From assembly GCF_001939115.1 (NCBI RefSeq), contig NZ_MQTZ01000046.1:62001-126000 (forward strand): a DNA stretch of 64,000 nucleotides, given 5' to 3'. The stretch comes from Leptolyngbya sp. 'hensonii' (GTDB taxonomy: Bacteria > Cyanobacteriota > Cyanobacteriia > GCF-001939115). Under the pieces are notes generated by a model. The model had not been told where the DNA came from, did not search any database, and saw only the letters and a list, made by a program, of their open reading frames with translations. Every line of letters starts with the position of its first letter. Positions within the stretch are counted from its first letter, which is position 1. Position numbers and translations under genes: made by a program. This document shows positions 17,483 through 27,027 of the stretch, piece by piece.

Positions 17483-18682
17483 TTAAGCCAATTGGGCAAA
17501 TTCAGGCATATCGCGCCAGGGATCGAACACCCCATCAGTCTTGAGCATCTCCCGACCTCGATCGGGGTTGATCTGGAGAGCCTGCTGCAGCGCCTGGAAC
17601 ATGGCCTCTGGTTCTTCCTGCAGGGCATGGCAGCGGGCTTTGCCAAACCAGGCCAGGTAGAAATCTGGCTTGAGCTGGAGGGCTTGATCGTGGGCATTGA
17701 TGGCGGCCTCGTACTGCTGCAACTTCGTCAGGCTTACCCCCAGACTGAACCAGATCTCTGAGGAGTCGGGCCGCAACTGCACCGCCCGATCGTAGGACTG
17801 GATGGCCTCTTCATGGCGTTGCAATTTGGCTAAAGCCGCTCCTTTGCTGAACCAGGCCCGGGCATTATCCGGCTCAATTTGAATCGCTTTTTCGTGGGAG
17901 GTCAGGGCTTCTTCAAACCGATTCTCAAAGTAAAAGGCCCGACCCTGTTCTACATAATCTGTCGCCGTCAAGAACACCTGAGGGTTAACGGATTTGAGCC
18001 GCTCTAGCTGGCTGGTCAGTTCCTGGATCTTCTGTTGCAGGTCTGGCGCGATCGTGTCCCGCACAGGCGAGGGAGTGATCTCGGCCAGTTTGCGAATGAT
18101 CTGGTCCTTTTCTTGTTGGGCATCTGTATAAAGTCGCTGCAACTGGGAAAGCTGAGCCACAAACTCAGCCTTGAGCTGCTCGACTTCCCGGCTGAAGGTC
18201 TTCGCCTGTTTCTTTAACTCTGCCGCAACCTCTTCCTCCAGGCGCTTTTCCACCTCTACCTGCAATTGCTTGTTGGTTTCGGCCACAATCTGGCTGATAA
18301 CACTGCGGCGGAGAAACCAGATGCCCATCGTGGCCAGAATTGGAAATGAGGTCAACAGGGCAATCAAAACATTCAGCAGGGCAGTGGTATGGCTAAAGGC
18401 CCGGTCTACCTCAATTTGAATCTGTTCCCGAATGGCAATGCTTTTTTCCAGATCTTCCTCGACTAACCGCTGGAGTTGCTTATCTTCCTGGAGTTGTTGC
18501 AGTTTCTCCAGAAAAAAATTGCCCCCGGACGGTGTGGCCCTGACCTCACTGGGGGTGACCGGTGGGGGAGAGGTGGTCTGGGCTGTAGCCCCAGATGGGA
18601 AGCCAAGCAGTATCCCCAGGACGATCGCCAGAACCAGACCGTGACCAAGCAAGTCCCTGAGCCAACCCTGTTGGTGTTTCAT
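17483..18682 (-). CDS. membrane-anchored coiled-coil TPR protein
   Basis: A 399-residue protein. An N-terminal signal or anchor (GLVLAIVLGILLGFPSGATA, about 14-34) leads to a Pro/Thr stretch, a short helix, a second membrane segment (VLIALLTSFPILATMGIWFL, about 98-118), a long coiled coil (about 125-215: QLQVEVEKRLEEEVAAELKK and on), then at least three TPR units (about 245-380) with the YVEQGRAFYFENRFEEALTSHEKAI, AWFSKGAALAKLQ and IWFSLGVSLTKLQ patterns. A scaffold in the cell envelope is likely. The stop codon is 2 bp from the duplicated target site of the MITE. Confidence 0.8.
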   Translation of the reverse strand: MKHQQGWLRDLLGHGLVLAIVLGILLGFPSGATAQTTSPPPVTPSEVRATPSGGNFFLEKLQQLQEDKQLQRLVEEDLEKSIAIREQIQIEVDRAFSHTTALLNVLIALLTSFPILATMGIWFLRRSVISQIVAETNKQLQVEVEKRLEEEVAAELKKQAKTFSREVEQLKAEFVAQLSQLQRLYTDAQQEKDQIIRKLAEITPSPVRDTIAPDLQQKIQELTSQLERLKSVNPQVFLTATDYVEQGRAFYFENRFEEALTSHEKAIQIEPDNARAWFSKGAALAKLQRHEEAIQSYDRAVQLRPDSSEIWFSLGVSLTKLQQYEAAINAHDQALQLKPDFYLAWFGKARCHALQEEPEAMFQALQQALQINPDRGREMLKTDGVFDPWRDMPEFAQLA

Positions 18683-18863
18683 CCGTGCTCCTCAACCCTA
18701 CACAAGCTTCAGCAGAGGAAACCTCCCGGAACAACCCCAAACTAGGTATAGGGTATATAGGGCCTATACATGGAAGTCTGCAAGGTCTTCCCAAGTGGAA
18801 GCAGTCCTAGATTGACTGTAATAGAGGACGGTAAAAAATACCACGCGACGCCAGGCCTGATGA

Positions 18864-19970
18864 TCAGTACACCTGGCCTGCAGGTCGTTTGAAGGTCAGG
18901 TGAGATCGGGCTCGTCCAGTACGGGTGTTAACCCAGGCCAGCCCTTCATCGGTCCCAACCCAGAACTTCCCTCCCGTATCGGGCGAGAGGCTCAGAATTC
19001 GGCTAGAGGGCAGATCCGTGACCTGGCTGACGATCGCTCCATTGTAATGATTCAACAGAAATAGCCCATTGCTGGTCCCCACCCAGAGCCGATCGCCCGC
19101 ATCGAACCGAATGGCTGTAACGTTGCGTCCCTTCATCTGGGTGACTGAGCGGACCACGGTCCCGGTTTTGGGATTGACCTCCAGCAGATTATTGGGGGTG
19201 CCGACCCAGAGGGAACCCCGTCGATCCACTGCCAGGGCCTGAACGGTGATGCCAGGGACATTGGTGATCTTGCGCATGACCAGGGCACTGGCCGTATTAA
19301 TCTGCACCAACCCTTCCAGAGTCCCAACCCACAGGTTGCCCAGGGCATCCAGGGTCAGCACATCAGCACTGACGCCGGGAAGATTCTCAAAAGTTGTCAT
19401 AATCAGGCCCTGGTCTGGACTGATCAGAGTCAATCCCCGATCGCTCCCCACCCACAGGTAGCCCCGTCGGTCTACCAGCAGGGAAAGGATGTGATTGGAG
19501 GGAAGACTGAAGTTTTGTGTCGTGACCTCGTTGCTGCGGGGGTCAACGCGGGCCAGTCCTTCGTAGGTCCCCACCCAGAGGCGGTGGGAGCGGTCCATGG
19601 CCAAGGCCCCGATCGTGGGATTGGGGAGATTCACCCGGGTCAGAATTTGTCCGGTGGTGGCATTAATCTCGGCCAGTCCCTGCCAGGAGCCGACCCACAG
19701 GGTGCCGGTGCGATCGGCCTGGAGCGCACTAACCCGGTAGTCCTCCGTGGGTTTGCGCTCTCCCGGTTGGGAAGGTTTAGCTGGCAGGGTGGGAGGATAA
19801 ATGGGCGTGTCGGGCTTGCGAGTTGGGGTCTCCTGGGCGAGAGCAGGGTTGCCAGCGAAATTGAGCCAATGTTCAGGCATGACAACGACCCCTGAACTCA
19901 CCACCATGGCAACGACACCCACCTGGGTTAAAAATGGTAATCGTGTCCGTGTCCGGATAGTCCTCCCCAT
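18864..19970 (-). CDS. secreted seven-bladed beta-propeller protein
   Basis: A 368-residue protein with an N-terminal hydrophobic signal or anchor (VGVVAMVVSSGVVVM, about 17-31) and a Pro-rich linker. From about residue 78 it has seven repeats of about 40 residues, each with an LWVGTXXGL-like core (LWVGSWQGL, LWVGTYEGL, LWVGSDRGL, LWVGTLEGL, LWVGTPNNL, LWVGTSNGL, FWVGTDEGL). These match the ligand-binding propeller repeats at the periplasmic end of hybrid two-component regulators, but here no kinase or transmembrane signalling domain follows. A periplasmic sensor or binding protein is plausible; ligand unknown. Confidence 0.82.
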   Translation of the reverse strand: MGRTIRTRTRLPFLTQVGVVAMVVSSGVVVMPEHWLNFAGNPALAQETPTRKPDTPIYPPTLPAKPSQPGERKPTEDYRVSALQADRTGTLWVGSWQGLAEINATTGQILTRVNLPNPTIGALAMDRSHRLWVGTYEGLARVDPRSNEVTTQNFSLPSNHILSLLVDRRGYLWVGSDRGLTLISPDQGLIMTTFENLPGVSADVLTLDALGNLWVGTLEGLVQINTASALVMRKITNVPGITVQALAVDRRGSLWVGTPNNLLEVNPKTGTVVRSVTQMKGRNVTAIRFDAGDRLWVGTSNGLFLLNHYNGAIVSQVTDLPSSRILSLSPDTGGKFWVGTDEGLAWVNTRTGRARSHLTFKRPAGQVY

Positions 19971-20364
19971 AGGGCTTCCCTAATCTCCTCACAGAATTGC
20001 ATCCCAGAGTCTAACCTCTCTGAAGCAAATTGGCGGAAATCTTTGCTGCCTGTAAATAATCTGGGTTTTTCTTAGATCTCTGACTTCTTTGAGAAGTTGG
20101 AGATCTAAAGCATTTAATTTATCTACATGAATAAGTGATTAATTGCTCTATTGGATGTGAATTAAAATAAGTGAACCTTATAGTTGGCTGAAGAATATTT
20201 AAAGTTCTACTTATCGGTTTTCCTGATATGCTTTGTAGCAAGTTGATTGTAAGGCGCAAGGCCGATTGTAGTGTGCCTTCTGGCAACTTTCAGACTCAAT
20301 CATAGGAGTGATCAATTCCTGAGTCTGCAATTAAACAAATTGAATGATTTCTAGGAAGGGAAAG
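19971..20364 (+). promoter_or_regulatory. rbcL upstream and leader region
   Basis: A 394-bp AT-rich region ahead of the RuBisCO operon. Near the gene a hairpin forms between CAGACTCA (20291-20298) and TGAGTCTG (20320-20327), lying 38 bp ahead of the start, in what should be the mRNA leader. The ribosome site AGGAAGGG (20353-20360) precedes the ATG at 20365. I could not assign the -10 and -35 boxes. Confidence 0.55.
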
Positions 20365-21792
20365 ATGTCTTACGCTCAAACAAAAACCTCCGGCAAGGGT
20401 TATAAGGCCGGGGTTCAGGACTACAGGTTAACGTACTACACTCCAGACTATACTCCCAAGGATACAGATGTTCTGGCAGCTTTCCGGGTCACGCCTCAGC
20501 CCGGGGTGCCTTTTGAGGAAGCCGCTGCTGCTGTAGCCGCTGAATCCTCAACCGGAACCTGGACGACTGTGTGGACGGACCTGTTGACCGACCTCGATCG
20601 TTACAAAGGTCGGTGCTATGACATCGAACCCGTTCCCGGTGAAGACAACCAGTTCATTGCTTACATTGCTTACCCCCTCGACCTGTTCGAGGAAGGGTCT
20701 GTGACTAACCTTCTGACCTCTCTGGTTGGTAACGTGTTTGGTTTCAAAGCTCTGAAAGCACTCCGCCTGGAAGACCTGCGGATTCCCGTTGCTTACCTGA
20801 AGACCTTCCAGGGGCCTCCCCACGGGATCCAGGTAGAGCGGGACAAGATTAACAAGTATGGCCGCCCTCTGCTGGGTTGCACCATCAAACCCAAACTGGG
20901 TCTGTCTGCCAAGAACTATGGTCGCGCTGTTTACGAATGTCTGCGGGGCGGTCTAGACTTCACCAAGGACGACGAAAACATCAACTCCCAGCCCTTCCAG
21001 CGCTGGCGCGATCGGTTCCTGTTTGTAGCCGATGCCATTAAGAAGTCCCAGGCTGAAACCGGTGAAATCAAGGGTCACTACCTGAACGTCACCGCCCCCA
21101 CCTGCGAAGAAATGCTGAAGCGGGCTGAGTTCGCGAAAGAACTGGAAATGCCCATCATCATGCATGACTTCTTGACCGCTGGTTTTACGGCTAACACCTC
21201 TCTGGCTCACTGGTGCCGGGATAACGGTCTGCTGCTTCACATCCACCGGGCCATGCACGCCGTGATTGACCGTCAGAAGAACCACGGGATTCACTTCCGC
21301 GTTTTGGCTAAGTGTCTGCGGATGTCTGGAGGTGATCACATCCACACCGGTACAGTTGTGGGCAAGCTGGAAGGGGACAAGGCCATTACCCTCGGTTTCG
21401 TCGATCTGCTGCGGGAGAACTACGTTGAGCAAGACAAGACCAAAGGAATCTACTTCACTCAGGACTGGGCTTCCATGCCTGGTGTGATGGCGGTTGCTTC
21501 CGGTGGTATCCACGTTTGGCATATGCCCGCACTCGTGGAAATCTTTGGGGATGATTCCGTGCTGCAGTTTGGTGGAGGTACCCTGGGTCACCCTTGGGGT
21601 AACGCCCCAGGGGCAACGGCTAACCGGGTGGCTCTGGAAGCTTGCGTCCAGGCCCGGAACGAAGGTCGCGACCTGATGCGTGAAGGCGGCGACATCATCC
21701 GTGAAGCTTGCAAGTGGAGCCCTGAGCTGGCTGTTGCTTGTGAACTCTGGAAGGAAATCAAGTTCGAGTTTGAAGCGGTTGATACCGTCTGA
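20365..21792 (+). CDS. rbcL: RuBisCO large subunit, form IB
   Basis: RbcL carboxylates or oxygenates ribulose-1,5-bisphosphate. The start at 20365 ([17 protein letters not shown]) gives 475 residues, the family length, and has a strong upstream ribosome site; the frame's earlier ATG at 20344 lies before that site and is unlikely. Catalytic parts are intact: the TIKPKLGLS loop, carbamylated Lys201 in [17 protein letters not shown], the HIHRAMHAV His region, the [10 protein letters not shown] loop 6 with its lysine, and [27 protein letters not shown]. First gene of rbcL-rbcX-rbcS. The protein should be housed in the carboxysome encoded at 34-39 kb. Confidence 0.98.
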   Translation: MSYAQTKTSGKGYKAGVQDYRLTYYTPDYTPKDTDVLAAFRVTPQPGVPFEEAAAAVAAESSTGTWTTVWTDLLTDLDRYKGRCYDIEPVPGEDNQFIAYIAYPLDLFEEGSVTNLLTSLVGNVFGFKALKALRLEDLRIPVAYLKTFQGPPHGIQVERDKINKYGRPLLGCTIKPKLGLSAKNYGRAVYECLRGGLDFTKDDENINSQPFQRWRDRFLFVADAIKKSQAETGEIKGHYLNVTAPTCEEMLKRAEFAKELEMPIIMHDFLTAGFTANTSLAHWCRDNGLLLHIHRAMHAVIDRQKNHGIHFRVLAKCLRMSGGDHIHTGTVVGKLEGDKAITLGFVDLLRENYVEQDKTKGIYFTQDWASMPGVMAVASGGIHVWHMPALVEIFGDDSVLQFGGGTLGHPWGNAPGATANRVALEACVQARNEGRDLMREGGDIIREACKWSPELAVACELWKEIKFEFEAVDTV

Positions 21793-21811
21793 TGAAAGGG
21801 TGAAGGATGAC

Positions 21812-21846
21812 GAATGAAGGATGGGGTTATAATTCATCCTTCATTC
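21812..21846 (+). promoter_or_regulatory. rbcL-rbcX intergenic hairpin
   Basis: GAATGAAGGATG (21812-21823) pairs perfectly with CATCCTTCATTC (21835-21846) around an 11-nt loop. It stands 20 bp after rbcL and 36 bp before rbcX. No T tract follows, so it is more likely a stabilising or processing stem that keeps rbcL mRNA in excess than a full terminator. Confidence 0.6.
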
Positions 21847-21882
21847 CCTCCTCATTCCTCTTTTCAGGAAGGCTGGTGTCAA

Positions 21883-22314
21883 ATGGACTTGAAACAGATT
21901 GCGAAGGACACAGCCAAAACGCTGATCAGCTATCTGACTTATCAGGCTGTTCGGATGGTTCTTGCCCAGTTGTATGAAACCAATCCTCCCTTGAGTCTCT
22001 GGTTTAGCCGGTTTTCCTCAAAGGATAGGATTCAGGATGGCGACGCTTATCTTGAGGCTCTTTTGCAAGAGAATCAAGAGCTGGCCTTCCGAATCATGAC
22101 GGTGAGAGAACATCTGGCCCAGGAAGTAGTGGATTTTTTGCCAGAGATGGTCTGTACGGGGATTCAGCAATCCAATATGGAACATCGCAGGCAGCACCTG
22201 GAAAGAATTACACAGCTCGAACTCCCTGACATGTCTCCGGATGGTCCGGCCATCCCTGAACATTCAACCCGGGATTCTGCGGATAGTTCAGATCAGCCCT
22301 CTGATGAGCCTTAA
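21883..22314 (+). CDS. rbcX: RuBisCO assembly chaperone RbcX
   Basis: RbcX is a homodimeric helical chaperone that clasps the C-terminal tail of RbcL and promotes assembly of the L8 core. The canonical start MDLKQIAKDTAKTLISYLTYQAVR is at 21883, preceded by AGGAAGG, giving 143 residues. The family positions are present: the YLTYQAVRMVLAQLYETNPP cleft and LWFSRFSS, then a long helix (DAYLEALLQENQELAFRIMTVREHLAQEVVDFLPEM). The C-terminal 30 residues are a polar tail (SRDSADSSDQPSDEP-like). The frame's upstream 23 codons overlap the intergenic hairpin and are not part of the protein. Confidence 0.95.
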   Translation: MDLKQIAKDTAKTLISYLTYQAVRMVLAQLYETNPPLSLWFSRFSSKDRIQDGDAYLEALLQENQELAFRIMTVREHLAQEVVDFLPEMVCTGIQQSNMEHRRQHLERITQLELPDMSPDGPAIPEHSTRDSADSSDQPSDEP

Positions 22315-22408
22315 GTGACTGGCGATGCATGATTCAGTTTTGTGGCTGAGGACGATCGCTGGAAGACTGATTCCAACTTGTAGTGTTTAGAACCATACAA
22401 AGACGACC

Positions 22409-22744
22409 ATGAAGACTTTACCGAAAGAGCGCCGTTACGAAACCCTCTCCTACCTGCCCCCTCTGACTGATGCTCAGATTGTCCGGCAGATCCAGTACAT
22501 TCTCAGCCAGGGTTATATTCCTGCAGTTGAGTTCAATGAAAACTCTGAACCAACGGTTTACTACTGGACTTTGTGGAAGCTGCCCCTGTTCAGCGCTTCT
22601 TCTCCCCAGGAAGTACTCAACGAAGTTCAGGCTTGCCGCTCTGAGTACTCCAACTGTTTCATCCGCGTTGTGGGTTTTGACAACGTGAAGCAGTGTCAGG
22701 TACTGAGCTTTATCGTGCACAAGCCCGGTAACTTCCGGTATTAG
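22409..22744 (+). CDS. rbcS: RuBisCO small subunit
   Basis: A 111-residue RbcS. The N-terminal [14 protein letters not shown], the [27 protein letters not shown] core, [20 protein letters not shown] and the C-terminal [14 protein letters not shown] are typical of cyanobacterial form IB. It caps the L8 core to give the L8S8 enzyme. Third gene of the operon, 94 bp after rbcX, followed by a strong terminator. Confidence 0.98.
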   Translation: MKTLPKERRYETLSYLPPLTDAQIVRQIQYILSQGYIPAVEFNENSEPTVYYWTLWKLPLFSASSPQEVLNEVQACRSEYSNCFIRVVGFDNVKQCQVLSFIVHKPGNFRY

Positions 22745-22797
22745 AAACCTGTTTGAACAGGGTGAGTCTGCTTACCCTGTCCGTCTGTGAGCCATCC

Positions 22798-22828
22798 AGG
22801 GGCGAGGTTACCTCGTCCCTGTTTTTTT
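22798..22828 (+). terminator. rbcLXS intrinsic terminator
   Basis: AGGGGCGAGG (22798-22807) pairs with CCTCGTCCCT (22811-22820) in a tight stem and is followed by GTTTTTTT (22821-22828), the classical intrinsic terminator pattern. A second weaker hairpin (22758-22779) lies between it and the rbcS stop. Confidence 0.9.
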
Positions 22829-22845
22829 CTCCTTGTTGCTTTTAA

Positions 22846-23946
22846 CTAAAGTTTGGTCAGGTGCAGCGGGGACTCGGAGGAAAAGCGCCGATCGCTGAGA
22901 AGACTCTCGGGCAGAGACACCTGGCTGGACACCGGTAGAGTATTCCGGTTGTCGGTATCCTGAAGCATAGTTTCACCTGGATTGGTAGGCTGGCTCGAAG
23001 TCGTGATTTCCGCTCCCGTCGCTTCCAGCAGCAGATCATCTGAGATTTCAGTCGATGTGGCACTAATCATGATCGTCGGCATATTTTTAGGATCGACGAT
23101 AGGAATCTGCCGGGGGTCAATCTGCTGGGCATCCTCGATAGCTGGCGGGGTAGTCATCCTGGCCGGTCTTGGCTCCGCAGCAGGCAAGGTCGATGGGGTG
23201 GTGGAGTCCATTCTGTCTGCCGACCCTCTGATCGGCAGTGGGGAAGATTCTCGCACAACCTCGGTTGCAGACCTGGTAGGGCTGGCAGAGGTTTGGGTCG
23301 GTTCAGCATCCTTTGTTTCAGCCGGAGCCACGGGCGAGAGAACCGCCGCACTTTTTTCTGCTGGAGACAATGGCGACAAGGCAGGGGAATTTTCTGCCCG
23401 CTCAGAAACCGTCATTGCTGCTGGGGTAGCCGTAACGATCGGAATCGGTTCCGCGATCGGCTTTTGTTTGATCTGACTCAATAAAATCTGTCCCTTAGAG
23501 GGAGCCAGGGGCAGGGGCAAGGACTCCGATGGAACGGGCTGTGACCTGATCGGAACTGCGGCGGCAGAGGGCACAGAACTGGGTCGGGTAAATTCCTTCT
23601 CCACATAAGCCAGAAGTCGATCGGCTCTGGAATCTGCCCTTGGAGGCTGGGCTGTCAGGGCAGTCTCCAACGGCCCGACAGGAGTTGCCTGGGCAATCTC
23701 TCTCTGAGTCGGTATAAAATCAGGGGCTGAGTCTGTCTCAGGAGAAACTATGGAGGCCGGGGCTTCCGTCCCTGAAGGCAGAGAATCTGGCTCCAAAGTC
23801 TCGCTCCCTGGGGGTACAGCTTGGTCAAGACTCCGATCGACGGTCTGAGAGGCCGCCGGGGCCGCCAGGATTCCAGTCAGCGTCAGGCCAGCAGAACAGA
23901 AAGCTGTCGCCTGTAACCCTCTTAAGAGAAGCGTTGTCCGATTCAT
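22846..23946 (-). CDS. secreted low-complexity Pro/Ser/Ala-rich protein
   Basis: A 366-residue protein with a signal peptide (MNRTTLLLRGLQATAFCSAG to about AASQ at 34). The rest is disordered in appearance, rich in Pro, Ser, Ala, Glu and Thr, with no domain I can recognise. Two more regular stretches exist: about 104-122 (ADRLLAYVEKEFTRPSS) and about 290-315 (PKNMPTIMISATSTEISDDLLLE). The codon usage is like its neighbours and the frame is long, so it is probably a real, fast-evolving exported protein. It is convergent with rbcS. Function unknown. Confidence 0.65.
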   Translation of the reverse strand: MNRTTLLLRGLQATAFCSAGLTLTGILAAPAASQTVDRSLDQAVPPGSETLEPDSLPSGTEAPASIVSPETDSAPDFIPTQREIAQATPVGPLETALTAQPPRADSRADRLLAYVEKEFTRPSSVPSAAAVPIRSQPVPSESLPLPLAPSKGQILLSQIKQKPIAEPIPIVTATPAAMTVSERAENSPALSPLSPAEKSAAVLSPVAPAETKDAEPTQTSASPTRSATEVVRESSPLPIRGSADRMDSTTPSTLPAAEPRPARMTTPPAIEDAQQIDPRQIPIVDPKNMPTIMISATSTEISDDLLLEATGAEITTSSQPTNPGETMLQDTDNRNTLPVSSQVSLPESLLSDRRFSSESPLHLTKL

Positions 23947-24134
23947 GATGAATCCTCCCTGCTTATCGCTTATCCCTATTCAAGGTGCGATCAATCTGTT
24001 CAGGAGGGTTTAACAGGAGTTTGCACAGCAAAGCAGTCGGGAGCCAGAATAACTTTCGACTTCTGACCTCCGACTTCCCATCGTTCAGTCCTATGGCTAC
24101 TGTAAAATCGAGAAACAGATTCCCCCATGGCACC

Positions 24135-25439
24135 ATGACCGCTTCTCAGACTGCTGTTCCTCCCCTGATTGAGATCGCCCGTCAGACCCGGCAGGCCGCC
24201 CGTCATCTGGCTGTTCTACCCACTGAAGCCAGAAACCGGGCGATCGAGGGCATCGCTGAGGCTCTGGAGGCAGCAACTCCAGACATCCTGGCCGCCAATG
24301 CCGCAGATTGTCAGGCCGCCCAGGCAGAAGGCATCAATCCAGCCCTGTATGCCCGGCTGAAGCTGGATGAAAACAAACTGCGGGCCGCGATCGCGGGGGT
24401 GCGGGATGTGGGTCGGCTAGCTGATCCGATCGGGGCAGTGCAAATTCAGCGAGAACTCGACATAGGGTTGATTTTAAAGCGCATCACCTGCCCGCTGGGG
24501 GTGCTGGGAATTATTTTTGAAGCCCGCCCTGATGCGGTCATCCAGATCTCCTCTCTGGCCATTAAATCGGGGAATGCTGTGATCTTAAAAGGGGGGCGGG
24601 AAGCCCTGCGTTCCTGCGAAACCCTGGTCCAGACAATTCATCAGGGTCTGGACCAAGCAGGGATTGATCCGGCAGTGGTGCAGTTATTGACCACCCGGGA
24701 GGAAACCCTGGCCCTGCTCAAGCTGGATCACTATGTCGATCTGATCATTCCTCGCGGCTCTAACAGTTTTGTCCGCTTTGTCCAGGACAATACCCGGATT
24801 CCCGTCCTGGGCCACGCCGATGGACTCTGCCATCTCTATGTGGATGCCGCTGCCAATCTGGATCAGGCGGTGGCGATCGCTGTGGATGCCAAAACCCAGT
24901 ATCCGGCAGCCTGCAATGCGATCGAAACCCTACTGGTGCATCGCGCCATTGCGCCCACGTTTTTGCCCCAGGTGGCCACGGCCCTGCAGGCTCAAAATGT
25001 AACCCTGCGGGGGGACGATCTCACCTGCCGAATCCTAAATATTGCCGCAGCCACCGAGACAGATTGGGCAACGGAATACAGCGATCTCCTGCTCTCGATC
25101 AAGGTGGTTGAGTCCCTAGAGGCTGCGATCGACCATATCCACACCTATGGCTCCCGGCATACAGAGGCGATCGTGACCGAGGACGTTGCGACCGCAGCAA
25201 CTTTCCTGGCCCAGGTGGATGCGGCGGGCGTCTATCACAACTGCTCCACCCGATTCGCCGATGGGTTCCGCTACGGCTTTGGGGCAGAAGTAGGGATTAG
25301 TACACAGAAAATGCCCCCTCGCGGACCCGTAGGATTGGAGGGACTGGTGACCTATAAATATCAGCTTGTGGGGCAGGGCCAGATTGCCGCCACCTATACT
25401 GGTCCTGAGGCCAAACCCTTCACCCATCGAGATCTGTGA
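24135..25439 (+). CDS. proA: gamma-glutamyl phosphate reductase
   Basis: ProA reduces gamma-glutamyl phosphate to glutamate-5-semialdehyde with NADPH, the second step of proline synthesis. I take the ATG at 24135 ([11 protein letters not shown]), giving 434 residues, close to family length; an upstream frame to 23985 overlaps the divergent promoter. Visible are [45 protein letters not shown], the catalytic cysteine in [16 protein letters not shown], and the C-terminal [25 protein letters not shown]. It overlaps folB by one base. Confidence 0.95.
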   Translation: MTASQTAVPPLIEIARQTRQAARHLAVLPTEARNRAIEGIAEALEAATPDILAANAADCQAAQAEGINPALYARLKLDENKLRAAIAGVRDVGRLADPIGAVQIQRELDIGLILKRITCPLGVLGIIFEARPDAVIQISSLAIKSGNAVILKGGREALRSCETLVQTIHQGLDQAGIDPAVVQLLTTREETLALLKLDHYVDLIIPRGSNSFVRFVQDNTRIPVLGHADGLCHLYVDAAANLDQAVAIAVDAKTQYPAACNAIETLLVHRAIAPTFLPQVATALQAQNVTLRGDDLTCRILNIAAATETDWATEYSDLLLSIKVVESLEAAIDHIHTYGSRHTEAIVTEDVATAATFLAQVDAAGVYHNCSTRFADGFRYGFGAEVGISTQKMPPRGPVGLEGLVTYKYQLVGQGQIAATYTGPEAKPFTHRDL

Positions 25440-25807
25440 TGGATTGCATTCGTCTGACCGGCATTCGTTGCTACGGGTACAGCGGTGCCCTGCCAGAAGA
25501 ACAAGTTTTGGGCCAGTGGTTTGAAGTGGATCTGGCCCTTTGGAAGGATCTAACCCAGGCTGGTCGGAGCGATCGCCTGGAACATACCCTTGACTATCGC
25601 CAGATTATTGCGATCGTGCGACACATTATCACCACTGAGAAATTTGCCCTGATTGAGCGATTAGCTACCGTCATTGTGGAACAGATTCTGGAACTGGAGT
25701 CGGTTGAACAGGTCGGTATCCGATTGACGAAAGTAGCCGCTCCCATTCCCGACTTCACGGGCCAGGTTTCGATCGAACTGACCCGTCAGCGAGGCTATCT
25801 GCCGTGA
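25439..25807 (+). CDS. folB: dihydroneopterin aldolase
   Basis: FolB cleaves 7,8-dihydroneopterin to 6-hydroxymethyl-dihydropterin and glycolaldehyde in folate synthesis. The 122-residue protein has IRLTGIRCYGYSGALPEEQVLGQWFEVDLAL (the catalytic Glu is in the PEEQ stretch), LEHTLDYRQIIAIV with the conserved Tyr, the ERLATVIVEQIL helix, and RLTKVAAPIPDFTGQVSIEL with the conserved Lys. The ATG shares a base with the proA stop (TGATG), so translation is coupled. Confidence 0.92.
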   Translation: MDCIRLTGIRCYGYSGALPEEQVLGQWFEVDLALWKDLTQAGRSDRLEHTLDYRQIIAIVRHIITTEKFALIERLATVIVEQILELESVEQVGIRLTKVAAPIPDFTGQVSIELTRQRGYLP

Positions 25808-26193
25808 AACTGGCTCTGCTCTTACTGACCAGCTTCCTGCTCACCTGTCCCCTGGCAGCCCAGGCAGAAAATTGGGTCTGGGTGGATGAATCCACTGATG
25901 GCACCCGCATCTATGTGGATCAGGACTCGATCCGGCGACAGGGCCGATTCGTCTGGTACTGGGACTTGCTGCGGCGCAAAGTACCCGATGCGGCAGGGGC
26001 CCTATCTACCCGCACCTATCGATCGGCAGAGTGTAATATCGGCACGATCCGGAACCGGAAAGTCCTGAAATACGATCGCAACCATCAACTGCTCCGTTCG
26101 CAAACCCATGGCGATCGGGGTCCCCTATTCAAGGTTGAACCCAATTCTCTGGCTTACGCTGCCCTCCAGTTCGCCTGCGATACCCAAACCTAA
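25804..26193 (+). CDS. small secreted protein, unknown function
   Basis: A 129-residue protein starting with GTG at 25804, overlapping the folB stop by 4 bp. A signal peptide (MKLALLLLTSFLLTCPLAAQAE, cleavage about 21-22) is followed by a compact beta-rich domain: ENWVWVDESTDGTRIYVDQDSIRRQGRFVWYWDLLRRK, then a CNIGTIRNRKVLKYDRN stretch and a C-terminal FACDTQT. Two cysteines could form a disulfide. It resembles small surface-adhesin E-like beta proteins in fold pattern only. Third gene of the proA-folB unit. Confidence 0.75.
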   Translation: MKLALLLLTSFLLTCPLAAQAENWVWVDESTDGTRIYVDQDSIRRQGRFVWYWDLLRRKVPDAAGALSTRTYRSAECNIGTIRNRKVLKYDRNHQLLRSQTHGDRGPLFKVEPNSLAYAALQFACDTQT

Positions 26194-26260
26194 TCGCATG
26201 AATAGACCTGACATCCACCTATTCAGCCCTCAGGGAGATAACTGGGAGCAACCCGGTTCC

Positions 26261-26926
26261 CTAATCTCGGACTACAGTACTCTTCACAGGACCATTCTCA
26301 GCTCGACGCTGCAAATCCTGACGATACAACAGCTCCAGATCATTGCCAGCCTTCCGAAAGACTTTAACCTGGGTAAACAGGAAGCCCTGAAACAAACGAT
26401 AGAAAGCAAGGCTCACGATCGCCACAATCAACCCACTGGCTGTGCTGATCAGGGCTTCCCCAATTCCAGTTGTCACCCCAGCAGTGGAAGTGGTTGCCAG
26501 ATCACCCAGCCGGATCGATTTCAGTGAGATGATCAGCCCTACCACAGTCCCCAATAGTCCCAACAGGGGAGACAGGGCTATCACAGCCTCCAGAATTTTA
26601 TCCCCCCGTTTCATGGAGGTTAATTCATCATCAGCAGCCGCTTCTAAAGCCAGCTTAAACAGCTCCGGATCTGGATTACGCAGCTTTAGAGGCGCATGAA
26701 GAAACCGACCGATCGGCTGATTGCTAGCCAAACGAGCCATATCGGTTGCTGCTTCCCAGTCTTGCTGAGCCGAATCCAGAATCCGGTTGACGATCTCCCG
26801 TTCATTCATCAGGATGCTGACCCAGAACCACAACCGTTCGATAATGGTGCTCAGAGACAGGATCGATAGCAGCAATAGGGGCCACATCGCTACCCCACCC
26901 TTGGCAAACAATTCTGTGATCGACAC
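26261..26926 (-). CDS. exbB: MotA/TolQ/ExbB proton channel family protein
   Basis: A 221-residue inner-membrane protein. Three membrane segments are visible: [21 protein letters not shown] (about 15-35), [19 protein letters not shown] (about 115-135) and [20 protein letters not shown] (about 160-180). The [16 protein letters not shown] and [17 protein letters not shown] motifs are diagnostic of ExbB/TolQ channels, which use the proton motive force to energise an outer-membrane partner via TonB or TolA. No exbD-like gene is adjacent, which is unusual. GTG start at 26924-26926. Confidence 0.9.
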   Translation of the reverse strand: MSITELFAKGGVAMWPLLLLSILSLSTIIERLWFWVSILMNEREIVNRILDSAQQDWEAATDMARLASNQPIGRFLHAPLKLRNPDPELFKLALEAAADDELTSMKRGDKILEAVIALSPLLGLLGTVVGLIISLKSIRLGDLATTSTAGVTTGIGEALISTASGLIVAIVSLAFYRLFQGFLFTQVKVFRKAGNDLELLYRQDLQRRAENGPVKSTVVRD

Positions 26927-27027
26927 GTTTCTCCTTTCCTCCCTACCGTCCTCACGCCAAAGCCAGCAAAATTACCTTCACCAGTCTAGGGCATTTTAAT
27001 TCTAATGGTTCAGGGGAAACAGTCTGC

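Noticed and set aside
20953-21837. Long antisense open frame (294 codons) across rbcL
   Set aside because: A shadow of strong codon bias in rbcL; no family resemblance or ribosome site.
23985-24134. 50-codon N-terminal extension of proA
   Set aside because: The extra residues are not like the family, and they overlap the upstream promoter region; the start at 24135 gives the usual length.
26985-27010. Possible third copy of the 139-bp element end (TTTTAATTCTAATGG)
   Set aside because: Only loosely similar to the 19-bp end, with no partner arm or core nearby.
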